Origin: Rhodospirillaceae bacterium | GTDB lineage: Bacteria; Pseudomonadota; Alphaproteobacteria; Micavibrionales; UBA2020 | DNA length: 6,781 bases | Reading direction: 5' to 3' | NCBI GenBank assembly: GCA_003524565.1 | Contig: DQGU01000024.1 | Span: 7,904 to 14,684 of the forward strand | Part shown: one piece after another, positions 1-5,368 of the stretch | Layout of the letters: each line of letters opens with the position of its first letter | Numbering within the stretch: the stretch's first letter is position 1 | The notes under the pieces: generated by a model | The model's database searches: none | What the model saw: only the letters and a program-made list of their open reading frames with translations | Told to the model about the DNA's origin: nothing | Position numbers and translations under genes: made by a program

Positions 1-311
1 GGGGGGGCGGCGGCCTCGTGCTGCCGCCAGTCCGACGAGGCCGCTTCCTCGTCGAGCCATGTGCGCACAAGGGCCACCGGCCCGCCCATGGCGGCGACGG
101 CATTTGCCGTCGTGAAGTGCGAGCGGTAGCCGGTTTCCGTGATGGGAAGCGGCGCGCGCTCTGGCGCAATGGCCTCGATTTCGAGGTGGGCCGTGTCGAG
201 GCCGTAGTCGTCGGCAAGGCTGAGCCAGCGCGGTTCGTAGCTGATGGAAATGGTCACGCCGTTCCAGACGGTTTCGTGATGCTCCGTATAGCGTTTGCAG
301 AGGCGGCTCAT
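1..311 (-). CDS. Small accessory protein, C-terminus cut by window edge
   Basis: Reading from the ATG at 311 to the left edge gives 103 residues with no stop, so the gene is truncated only by the window. The product starts MSRLCKRYTEHHETVWNG and contains the strips ISISYEPRW, HLEIEAIAPERAPLPITE and TGYRSHF, then GGPVALVRTWLDEEA. I recall this pattern (strand-like N-terminal half, PERAPLP, TGYRSHF, a WLD helix) from small conserved hypothetical proteins of about 110 residues on alphaproteobacterial plasmids and integrative elements. No biochemical role is known to me. It is soluble, with no signal peptide or membrane segment. The start is fixed by the ATGA overlap with the gene upstream and by GGAGGTG just before it. 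It is the third visible gene of a translationally coupled operon. The family assignment is from memory; the gene call itself is strong. Confidence 0.8.
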   Translation of the reverse strand, partial: MSRLCKRYTEHHETVWNGVTISISYEPRWLSLADDYGLDTAHLEIEAIAPERAPLPITETGYRSHFTTANAVAAMGGPVALVRTWLDEEAASSDWRQHEAAAP

Positions 312-493
312 GCTGCACCTCCCTCTGCGATGGGAAGTTGGGCGGCTTCGTCCTGAGCCGCACCGACGATGTAGAGCACCTCTTGGAGGTCGCGGCGGGC
401 GTCGCCGGTGATGCTATCGTAGTTGTCGAGCATAAAGCTGACGTGGTCAAAGATGCTGTTAAGCCCACTGGAGAGGCGCTGGCTGCGGGTCAT
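308..493 (-). CDS. Small hypothetical protein (61 aa), coupled operon gene
   Basis: A 61-residue protein starting MTRSQRLSSGLNSIFDHVSF. It is mostly helical by inspection, acidic in its second half (DNYDSITGDARRDLQEVL), with no cysteine, signal peptide or membrane segment. I do not recognise a family. Its ATG overlaps the stop of the gene upstream by ATGA (490-493), and its own stop overlaps the next start the same way (308-311). That double overlap is the main reason to accept it. Its last residues, AEGGAA, are encoded by the bases that form the ribosome-binding site of the next gene (GAGGGAGGTGCAGCATGA on the minus strand). A role in the biology of the integrative element is inferred from its neighbours only. 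Confidence 0.75.
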   Translation of the reverse strand: MTRSQRLSSGLNSIFDHVSFMLDNYDSITGDARRDLQEVLYIVGAAQDEAAQLPIAEGGAA

Positions 494-705
494 GCTGCAC
501 CGCCTTCCGCCGCTTCGTCGGCTTTCGGGGGGAGCAGAACAATGCGACCGTCCAGCGGATAGAGGTCAAGTTGCAGGGTATGGCCGTCGCCGTTCTGGTG
601 GGGCCAAGCCGCCCCGATGCGCGTCCAGTAGGATTTACCGCCTTTGGCTTCTCTGACGTGCCACGCAATCAGCGCGGGCACTTTGATTTCGGATTTTTTC
701 GTCAT
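490..705 (-). CDS. Small accessory protein (71 aa), first gene of operon
   Basis: A 71-residue protein starting MTKKSEIKVPALIAWHVREA. The core reads SYWTRIGAAWPHQNGDG, then TLQLDLYPLDGRIVLLPP, and a short acidic tail follows. The segments 'WTRIGAAWPH', 'LQLDxxPxDGRIVL' and a PPKA-type end match a small conserved hypothetical family I recall from alphaproteobacterial plasmids and integrative elements, often beside other small DUF proteins. Its function is unknown; it looks like a compact soluble beta-rich fold. The ATG at 705 is supported by a clear Shine-Dalgarno sequence, AAGGAG at 718-713, eight bases upstream. It is the first gene of the overlapping minus-strand operon. Like the next gene it ends in EGGAA, because these codons double as the downstream ribosome-binding site. 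Confidence 0.85.
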   Translation of the reverse strand: MTKKSEIKVPALIAWHVREAKGGKSYWTRIGAAWPHQNGDGHTLQLDLYPLDGRIVLLPPKADEAAEGGAA

Positions 706-712
706 GTCTTTT

Positions 713-718
713 CTCCTT
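713..718 (-). promoter_or_regulatory. Ribosome-binding site of the small-gene operon
   Basis: The minus strand reads AAGGAG followed by AAAAGAC and then ATG at 705. This is a near-ideal Shine-Dalgarno sequence at normal distance, and it fixes the start of the 71-residue gene. Confidence 0.8.
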
Positions 719-1007
719 GGTTTGCATTTCCCTTTCGGGCGTGCCCACGGAGAGCCAGGCGCGATGGCGCGGCGTCACACAGGAAAATTGGGGGGACCGG
801 ACGCCTGCGGACGGGGGAGCCGAGGCTTCCTGTTGACGCCATGAGCGCCCGCGCATGGCAGGGGGCATGACGCTGCCCGATGGGGATGCAAACAAGACAA
901 GGGGATTCAGGACGGAGCCGAGAACAAGCCCACGCCTGCAAAGCGTGAGTGGCGGTTCAAGAGGTCAGCGGCATATCCTGAGATATAGCGATTTTGGGGT
1001 AAGGGTG

Positions 1008-1120
1008 GCCTGCATGAAGGCAGGCTCCGCTATCCCTTGCCTCTGGTTCGCCAGCGGCTGAGGCAAGTCTTCGCGGAAAGACGCGATCACGGGGGCGCTT
1101 GAAGCTCGGCGCGCCTTTTT
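1008..1120 (+). ncRNA. Candidate structured RNA: run of hairpins ending in a T tract
   Basis: Four potential hairpins follow each other on the plus strand. GCCTGC/GCAGGC (1008-1013 with 1020-1025). CTTGCCTC/GAGGCAAG (1036-1043 with 1060-1067), enclosing TGG-TTCG-CCA with a UUCG-type tetraloop. GTCTT/AAGAC (1067-1071 with 1078-1082). GGCGC/GCGCC (1094-1098 with 1111-1115), followed directly by TTTTT at 1116-1120, which resembles a weak intrinsic terminator. No convincing promoter is visible upstream. The region could equally be minus-strand leader structure, or chance pairing in GC-rich DNA. Confidence 0.25.
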
Positions 1121-1208
1121 CTCGTGCCCGCTTGGCCGGACTCCACGACCGGGAAGCGCCAGCGGCGCGTCGTGACCTCCGGCAGAAACGCATAGCCCTG
1201 TTGCATCG

Positions 1209-1226
1209 GCCATCGAACTCGATGGC
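1209..1226. repeat. 8-base inverted repeat downstream of integrase stop
   Basis: GCCATCGA and TCGATGGC are perfect inverted copies separated by AC. The repeat lies 15 bases beyond the integrase stop codon. It could be a hairpin at the 3' end of the integrase transcript, but no T tract follows on the minus strand, so it is not a typical intrinsic terminator. It could also be an operator-like dyad. Function is unassigned. Confidence 0.4.
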
Positions 1227-1240
1227 TGGTACGATGCGCG

Positions 1241-2536
1241 CTAGCGTTTGGGGCGGTTCGGCTTTTCCGTCTGCTTGGCTTTGATGGACTGCACCTCTTT
1301 AGCCTTGGCTTCCAGCTCGTCGATTTCGGCGTTCATTTCGGCATGCATCGCATCCCATCCGCCGATGCCCATAAGCACGCGGTCGGCATGTTTGATGGTG
1401 TTCACATGCCCGTAGTGCTGCTCGATCATCTTAACGGAGGTGCCCATTTGCTGGGCGAGGATATAGACGTCCACCCCGGCGGAGAGCCGGAGCGTGGCGT
1501 AGGTATGGCGGAAGCAATAGGTCGTGCGGGGAATGCCGCTCGGCCCCTCGCGAAGGTCGGTGTATTTCAATAACTCCTCGACGGTGTCTCGATAGAGCCA
1601 TTTTGCCGGTTTGCCGTTGATAATCGTAAAGACATGGTCGTCCGGCTTGGTTGCCTTGGAAAGCTCGCGGATGCGGTCGAGGTATTTCCCGACACTGATC
1701 GGGGCAATCAGCTTGCGGGTTTTGCCCTTGCCCTGAACGTAGAGGACAAGGATTTCCTGTCCGTCTTTGTCTTTTGCGGTGGTGATGTCCCGCCAGCGTA
1801 GGTTCTTCGCTTCTGGCGGGCGCATCCCCGTGTTGCACATGATGAGAATGAAATTGTAGCAGACTTGGCGATACCAGACGCCTTGCGGCGTGGTCGCCTC
1901 CTTCATCCACTTGCGGCCTTTGGTGTGCAGCTTGCGGTATTCCTCAAGCGTGAACTCGTCGCGGCGGTTCGATTTGAGCTTCGGCATGCCTTCAAATCGG
2001 TGATGGGCGGGAACATACCGCTTGCTGATCGCAAAGTTCATGATGGCTGCGAAAATGGTCATTTCGATGCGGATAGTGGAATCGCTGATGACGCTCTTGC
2101 GACGGCCTTCGCCGTTTTCGCGTCGCCACAGCGGATATTCCGACCAGCGGTCTTGCGTGACCAGATGAATCTGTGTGCTGCCGACATAAGCCTTGAGAGG
2201 CCCGTCGATTTTGCTTCTGATATTTTTGCAGCGGGCTTGGCTGACCTCGCCCGCGTTGGCGCGCCGCTGTTGGGCGTCGGCATATTCCTCCGCCACCTGC
2301 GAGAAGGGGCGGTTGAATACGGGAACATCGTGTTTCACACGAAAACGGATATCGGCATACTCGTCCATCGCGCGGTCCCGCGCCGTCTGCCGGTCTGCCG
2401 TCCGCAGCGAGATTGTCTTGTAGCGGTCTTCGTTCTGGATTCTGATCCGGCAGTAATACTGGTCGTGCCCGACGTCACCGCGTCGGAAGATGATAAGGCC
2501 GGGTTTGATCTGCTCTTTATCGAGGATGAAACTCAT
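1241..2536 (-). CDS. Tyrosine-type site-specific recombinase (integrase)
   Basis: A 431-residue DNA recombinase of the phage integrase family, expected to cut and rejoin the element's attachment site with the host tRNA gene through a 3'-phosphotyrosine intermediate. Residues about 10-60 form an N-terminal arm-binding-like region (YYCRIRIQNEDRYKTISLRT). Residues about 75-175 form a SAM-like core-binding domain, and about 195-390 the catalytic domain. Visible catalytic residues are Arg239 (NTGMRPPEA), Lys272 (GKGKTRK), Arg343-His344 (YCFRHTYAT) and nucleophile Tyr375 (IEQHYGH). The usual box II histidine is Tyr340 and the usual LGH histidine is Thr366 (MGTSVKM), as in many integrases of this subgroup. 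A charged helix and basic tail follow the catalytic domain (about 395-431). I prefer the ATG at 2536, preceded by GGGAAGCGGAG, over an in-frame GTG at 2551 that lacks a ribosome site and overlaps a direct repeat. It reads away from the attachment site. Confidence 0.93.
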   Translation of the reverse strand: MSFILDKEQIKPGLIIFRRGDVGHDQYYCRIRIQNEDRYKTISLRTADRQTARDRAMDEYADIRFRVKHDVPVFNRPFSQVAEEYADAQQRRANAGEVSQARCKNIRSKIDGPLKAYVGSTQIHLVTQDRWSEYPLWRRENGEGRRKSVISDSTIRIEMTIFAAIMNFAISKRYVPAHHRFEGMPKLKSNRRDEFTLEEYRKLHTKGRKWMKEATTPQGVWYRQVCYNFILIMCNTGMRPPEAKNLRWRDITTAKDKDGQEILVLYVQGKGKTRKLIAPISVGKYLDRIRELSKATKPDDHVFTIINGKPAKWLYRDTVEELLKYTDLREGPSGIPRTTYCFRHTYATLRLSAGVDVYILAQQMGTSVKMIEQHYGHVNTIKHADRVLMGIGGWDAMHAEMNAEIDELEAKAKEVQSIKAKQTEKPNRPKR

Positions 2537-2550
2537 TTCTCCGCTTCCCA

Positions 2551-2622
2551 CTGTGCAGAAACTGTGCAGATTGGCGGCGTAAGTGATTGATCTGCCGTAC
2601 CTGTGTAGGTTCTGTGTGGGTC
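2551..2622. repeat. Two pairs of 11-base direct repeats upstream of integrase
   Basis: CTGTGCAGAAA at 2551-2561 is followed at once by CTGTGCAGATT at 2562-2572. Exactly 50 bases on, CTGTGTAGGTT (2601-2611) and CTGTGTGGGTC (2612-2622) form a second tandem pair. All four share CTGTG(C/T)(A/G)G. Tandem units at 11-base spacing, one helical turn, between an integrase gene and its core site are typical of arm-type integrase or excisionase binding sites. They also lie in the integrase leader, so binding there could repress the gene. The protein that binds is inferred. Confidence 0.65.
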
Positions 2623-2628
2623 ATTGTA
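2623..2628 (-). promoter_or_regulatory. Possible integrase promoter -10 element
   Basis: The minus strand reads TACAAT at 2628-2623, inside TGCTACAATGACC. It would give a transcript starting near 2616 and reading into the integrase gene through both repeat pairs. No good -35 is seen 16-18 bases upstream, so the call is weak. If correct, the direct repeats lie at and just after the start of transcription, a good place for autoregulation. Confidence 0.3.
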
Positions 2629-2638
2629 GCAAAAAATG

Positions 2639-2666
2639 TTGTTTATTTGTAGTGGCTTGTTATAAT
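2639..2666 (+). promoter_or_regulatory. Sigma-70-like promoter at element junction, toward AT-rich gene
   Basis: TTGTTT at 2639-2644 and a perfect TATAAT at 2661-2666 are separated by 16 bases. TG at 2658-2659 makes an extended -10 (TGTTATAAT). Transcription would start near 2673, inside the tRNA-Gly fragment, and run about 70 bases to the ATG at 2744. The last three bases of the -10 overlap the start of the tRNA-like repeat. The -35 and most of the -10 therefore lie on the element side of the junction. Confidence 0.55.
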
Positions 2667-2682
2667 CCCTTCACCCGCTCCA
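2664..2682 (+). other. Attachment-site copy: 3' end of tRNA-Gly
   Basis: AATCCCTTCACCCGCTCCA reads as the last 19 bases of a bacterial tRNA-Gly gene: end of T loop AAT, T-stem strand CCCTT, acceptor strand CACCCGC, discriminator T and encoded CCA. The acceptor strand would pair with GCGGGTG, the common first seven bases of tRNA-Gly, and T73 with CCA is typical of Gly. Bases to the left (TTGTTAT) do not continue as a T loop or tRNA body, so this is a fragment and not a gene. It lies 128 bases from the integrase start, beyond the paired repeats, as expected for an integrated att half-site. Confidence 0.75.
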
Positions 2683-2743
2683 ATCTCCATCTCCTGAAAG
2701 AATATGACCAAACCATTAGCTTAATCTCAATTGAGGTTTTTCT

Positions 2744-3421
2744 ATGCTTACAAAGGCACCTCCGTATATCTCAACAGCAATTCAAGAAATACTCTCAGCT
2801 ATGGGGTTACCCGGCGTAGCTTTAGTTAGCCACGCTCTTTCATCTTTTGAGAAAAACAGACAGCAAGAAGCACGCGACATCTTACTCAAGAGAATCCAAG
2901 AGAACGATGCAGTATCTTATGAAGATATTCAAAAAGATGAACTCATCGGAACTATCTACTTATACGCGAATTGCGCAGCGAAAGGTGCGGCACGCGCAAA
3001 CTTAGACCTGTTGGCTCAGGCATTTGCCGGAGGCATAAAAAATCGTAGCCTTACTCTTGATAACTTTCATAAGCATATAAACATCCTTTCTTCTCTAACC
3101 AGAGATGAAATATTAGTAATAGGCACCTACCTTCGTTTTTTTAGGCATTTCCAAGATGCCGCAGAAAAAGACAGTGCCTCTTTTTGGGGGACGGTTAAAC
3201 CAAACGCTTGGTCTGCAACCATGGAGTCATTGGTACCCAGTTGCTTTCCGACGACCGAGCATGTAAGCGTGATATGCGGGAGCCTATCAAGAACAGGCCT
3301 TACACTCCCCCAAGCTCCCCATTTAGGCCAGTCTCCAAGCCATTCTTTCACCGTTTTACTAGATGAAGTTTCAAAATTAATCGACTTTGAGAAGGCGCAT
3401 GCAGCTTATCCAGAGTATTAA
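2744..3421 (+). CDS. Hypothetical protein (225 aa), AT-rich, unknown function
   Basis: I do not recognise a named family. The protein starts MLTKAPPYISTAIQEILSAM and is predominantly helical. Residues about 30-62 form a charged segment (KNRQQEARDILLKRIQENDAVSYEDI). Residues about 65-130 form a helical core including GTIYLYANCAAKGAARANLD, a short GGIKNRSLT turn, and SSLTRDEILVIGTYLRFF. The last 80 residues are less regular. A hydrophobic stretch near the N-terminus (residues 16-30, SAMGLPGVALVSHAL) might contact membrane but is too short and mixed to call a transmembrane helix. The ATG is supported by TTGAGG seven bases upstream. Base composition is far more AT-rich than both flanks, suggesting acquired DNA. 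It has its own promoter candidate at 2639-2666 and ends before the terminator at 3468-3505. Standing alone beside a tRNA-type integration site, it could be island cargo such as a defence or toxin-type gene, but nothing in the sequence proves this. Confidence 0.8.
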   Translation: MLTKAPPYISTAIQEILSAMGLPGVALVSHALSSFEKNRQQEARDILLKRIQENDAVSYEDIQKDELIGTIYLYANCAAKGAARANLDLLAQAFAGGIKNRSLTLDNFHKHINILSSLTRDEILVIGTYLRFFRHFQDAAEKDSASFWGTVKPNAWSATMESLVPSCFPTTEHVSVICGSLSRTGLTLPQAPHLGQSPSHSFTVLLDEVSKLIDFEKAHAAYPEY

Positions 3422-3467
3422 TTAGGAAGCGCTTATCTTGTAACTAAATCTATATACTAGGTTTAAC

Positions 3468-3505
3468 AAACAAAAAGCCGGACGTTTACGTCCGGCTTTT
3501 TGTTT
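3468..3505. terminator. Bidirectional intrinsic terminator
   Basis: AAACAAAAAGCCGGACG (3468-3484) and its exact reverse complement (3489-3505) form a perfect 17-base stem around TTTA. The GC-rich core GCCGGACG is flanked by an A tract on one side and a T tract on the other, so it works on both strands. It closes the AT-rich plus-strand gene (stop at 3421) and the minus-strand transporter gene (stop at 3522). Confidence 0.92.
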
Positions 3506-3521
3506 TGGCGTCTCGCCGTGA

Positions 3522-5222
3522 TTAGAAACGGGCGGTGAGCGAGCCGAAGAGGCGGAGGTCTTTGTCGCCTTCGGTTTCCACGGTGCGCGTCAGCGGCATG
3601 GCGGCTTCGAAGGTGCCGGCCAGATTGTCGTTCAAGTTTACGCGCAGGCCGAGACCGGCGGAAGCGATGGAGCGCTGGCGGTCTTTGACAACCGTGCTGT
3701 CGTTGTCCCATACCTTGCCGATGTCGTAGAAGCCATACACCTGGCTGAAATTCACCGGCACACGCACGGGGTTGTTGAGGCGCAGTTCAACGCGGCCTGC
3801 AACACCGTCTTCGCCCGTGATTTCGGAGTTGTTATAGGCGCTGCCGTAATTGATGCCGCCCACGCCGAATTCTTCGGACGCCAGCAGTTTATGCGCGGAT
3901 TTCTGCCCCTGCACGGAGCCGAAAAGCTCAATCATGTTCGTCACACGCTGGATGCGGGAGATTTCCATGGTTGCTTTGAAAAATTCAGGCTCCCCGCGCT
4001 CGCGCGTCGGGTTCAGGCTGTCTTTTTCCTTCATGTTGAGGATGTCGATACCCTTGCTCAGCTCCGCATTCACGGTGTTGAGGCCGAGGAAGCCGTCGGT
4101 GAACTGGTACGTCCCCGCAAGGCGCAGCACGCGCAGGCGGTCTTCGGTTTTGCCAAGGCCGAGGTTGTCGTTGCGTTCCGTATCGATGTAGTTGAAGCGC
4201 AGCGTACCGTAGAGGTTTTGCTGGCGCGTGCGGATGAAGGGATGCATGACCTCGATATTGGCGGAGCGTGCGAGGCCTTCGATATCGAACGGCGTCAGGC
4301 TGTAGCCCGGCTCGGTCGAGGTGATGCTGTAGCCCACGCTCACGCGCGTGCCTTCGTGGTTTATCGGCTGCGACCAGGCAACGGAGCCAAAATCCAGTTC
4401 ACGGTCCGGCCAGCCGTCGGGCGCGGTGACAAACTGGAAGCTGAGCCCTTCGTAAAGGCCGAACATGTTGTTGAGGCGGCCGCCGGCGTTGACCTGCAGC
4501 GGGCCGAGGAAGCGGCTGCCGCGGTTATCAATCTGGAAGAACGCGTCGTAGGCTTTGCGTTCCACAAAAATCGTGACATCGGACGCGCCGACCACATTCG
4601 GCGAGGGCGAGAGAACCGCACGCGCGGACATGCCCGGCAGGTCGTTGATGAGAAGGATATAACGCTCCAGCGTTTTGGAGTTCAGCGGCTTGCTGGCGTT
4701 GATTTTTTTGGCATAGCCCTGCAGGAACGCGGTATCGACGCCCATGCCGCCTTCGACGGAAACTTTATCGACGAAGCCCTCGACCACGCGCATGCGCACC
4801 GTGCCGCCGTCAATCGTTTGCGGCGGAATGACGACCTGCGTCAGGATGTAGCCTTCGTTGCGGTATTTCGCGGTCAGCTGCGCGGCGATGTCATACACAT
4901 CGGCCAGCGTGATTTTGGTGCCGACTTTATCCTGATAAACCGCGGACAGTGCAGCGTCGTCGTAAACCGATGCGCCTTCGATAACGATTTCTTTCAGCGT
5001 CAGCGTAACTTTGTCCGCCCCTGCGGGCGCTTGCGCGGCGCTGCCTTGCGCGGTGATGCTGCCTTTGAATTCCGTCAGGCCGGGCGCTTGCTGCGGGGCG
5101 ATTTGCCCGCCGGCACGCGACGGCTCCGCCGAGCTAGGCACGGCCTGCGCCAGCGCAAATTGCGGCGCAATGACAGAAAGGAATGCGGCCGTGGCCGTGA
5201 AAGCGAAAAGACGACGTATCAT
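3522..5222 (-). CDS. Two-partner secretion outer-membrane transporter (TpsB, ShlB/FhaC/HecB type)
   Basis: A complete 566-residue member of the Omp85-superfamily TpsB transporters, which move a large beta-helix partner from the periplasm across the outer membrane. A Sec signal peptide is clear (MIRRLFAFT, hydrophobic core, ALA|Q cleavage after residue 25). A Pro/Gln/Ala-rich linker follows (about 26-70). POTRA 1 spans about 72-150 with the hallmark GYILTQVVIPPQ and VRMRVVEG. POTRA 2 spans about 153-222. The barrel covers about 225-566: DNRGSRFLGP early, VYGFYDIGKVW and SAGLGLRVNL late, and terminal Phe566 as the barrel-insertion signal. Length is typical of the family. In the loop-6 region (FGVGGINYGSAYNNSEITG, about 452-470) Ser461 occupies the place of the conserved arginine (VRGY, or GRAY in many alphaproteobacterial forms as I recall them). 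The gene lies downstream of the probable exoprotein gene on the same strand, with a terminator between. The start is set by the signal peptide; the ribosome site (GGGAAT) is weak. Confidence 0.93.
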   Translation of the reverse strand: MIRRLFAFTATAAFLSVIAPQFALAQAVPSSAEPSRAGGQIAPQQAPGLTEFKGSITAQGSAAQAPAGADKVTLTLKEIVIEGASVYDDAALSAVYQDKVGTKITLADVYDIAAQLTAKYRNEGYILTQVVIPPQTIDGGTVRMRVVEGFVDKVSVEGGMGVDTAFLQGYAKKINASKPLNSKTLERYILLINDLPGMSARAVLSPSPNVVGASDVTIFVERKAYDAFFQIDNRGSRFLGPLQVNAGGRLNNMFGLYEGLSFQFVTAPDGWPDRELDFGSVAWSQPINHEGTRVSVGYSITSTEPGYSLTPFDIEGLARSANIEVMHPFIRTRQQNLYGTLRFNYIDTERNDNLGLGKTEDRLRVLRLAGTYQFTDGFLGLNTVNAELSKGIDILNMKEKDSLNPTRERGEPEFFKATMEISRIQRVTNMIELFGSVQGQKSAHKLLASEEFGVGGINYGSAYNNSEITGEDGVAGRVELRLNNPVRVPVNFSQVYGFYDIGKVWDNDSTVVKDRQRSIASAGLGLRVNLNDNLAGTFEAAMPLTRTVETEGDKDLRLFGSLTARF

Positions 5223-5259
5223 GAAAAGATTCCCGAAAAGCGGTCAAATGTTGAGTAAC

Positions 5260-5265
5260 ACTATA
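5260..5265 (-). promoter_or_regulatory. Possible promoter -10 for transporter gene
   Basis: The minus strand reads AAAATTATAGTG, with TATAGT at 5265-5260, 37 bases before the transporter ATG and after the upstream terminator hairpin. No strong -35 is seen 16-18 bases upstream. The call rests mainly on the AT-rich island in GC-rich DNA and on the need for a promoter after the terminator. Confidence 0.35.
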
Positions 5266-5308
5266 ATTTTACAGGCGAAAAATCCAGCGGGGATAGCATA
5301 TTGCGGGC

Positions 5309-5359
5309 AAAGAAAACCCCCGGCTGCGTGATTTTGCACACAGTCCGGGGGTTTTCTTT
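5309..5359 (-). terminator. Intrinsic terminator between exoprotein and transporter genes
   Basis: AAAGAAAACCCCCGG (5309-5323) and its exact reverse complement (5345-5359) form a 15-base stem. On the minus-strand transcript, seven more pairs extend it inward (CUGUGUG with CACGCAG, one G-U), past a single bulged A, to a small CAAAAU loop. The plus-strand copy has a mismatch at the G-U position. The structure is therefore best formed by the exoprotein transcript, whose stop codon is ten bases upstream. T-rich sequence follows the GC core on both strands. Confidence 0.88.
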
Positions 5360-5368
5360 TGGCTTATG

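Larger units (their letters stand above)
719..1240. other. Non-coding stretch between small-gene operon and integrase gene
   Basis: About 520 bases without a convincing gene. Open frames on both strands are short, arginine/proline/serine-rich and lack ribosome-binding sites, as expected by chance in GC-rich DNA. The minus-strand frame 1206-1087 (39 residues, starting MQQGYAFLPEVTTRRWRF) looks a little more protein-like, but it also lacks a Shine-Dalgarno sequence and may be a remnant. The stretch holds the leader of the small-gene operon (719 to about 950), a short dyad ATATC-CTGA-GATAT (973-986), a run of hairpins (1008-1115) and an 8-base inverted repeat (1209-1226). I see no clear sigma-70 promoter for the operon. 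Confidence 0.6.
1..2682. mobile_element. End of an integrative element inserted at tRNA-Gly (inferred extent)
   Basis: Three things together indicate an integrated element: a tyrosine recombinase gene, paired direct repeats just upstream of it, and a tRNA-Gly 3'-end sequence at 2664-2682 with no tRNA body attached. A tRNA-targeting element leaves the intact tRNA at one end and a copy of the tRNA 3' end at the other. The fragment runs on the plus strand, so the DNA to its left has replaced the tRNA body and belongs to the element. The DNA to its right is the original downstream flank. The small accessory genes at 1-705 fit an integrative element or genomic island. Element type, total length and mobility cannot be judged because the left end is outside the window. 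Confidence 0.65.

Noticed and set aside
635..941. Minus-strand frames over the small-operon leader
   Set aside because: They overlap the well-supported ribosome site and 71-residue gene and have no start signal; low-complexity Arg/Ser/Pro content.
957..1213. Two overlapping minus-strand frames between operon and integrase
   Set aside because: They compete with each other, lack ribosome sites and cover the hairpin region.
1431..1910. Second minus-strand frame inside the integrase gene
   Set aside because: Overlaps the catalytic domain in another frame; Arg/Pro/His-rich composition typical of an off-frame reading.
1865..2590. Plus-strand open frame of 241 codons
   Set aside because: Antisense shadow of the integrase gene; no ribosome site and no recognisable domain.
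2664..2682. A complete tRNA-Gly gene
   Set aside because: Only the 3' 19 bases fit. No GCGGGTG acceptor strand, anticodon arm or T loop is found upstream.
3891..5258. Long plus-strand open frame of 455 codons
   Set aside because: It lies antisense to the transporter gene, whose signal peptide, POTRA domains and terminal Phe are clear. The frame is a GC-rich shadow with His/Arg/Val-rich content and no ribosome site.
5262..5267. Perfect TATAAT on the plus strand upstream of the transporter gene
   Set aside because: No matching -35 and no plus-strand gene follows; the minus-strand reading is more useful in this context.
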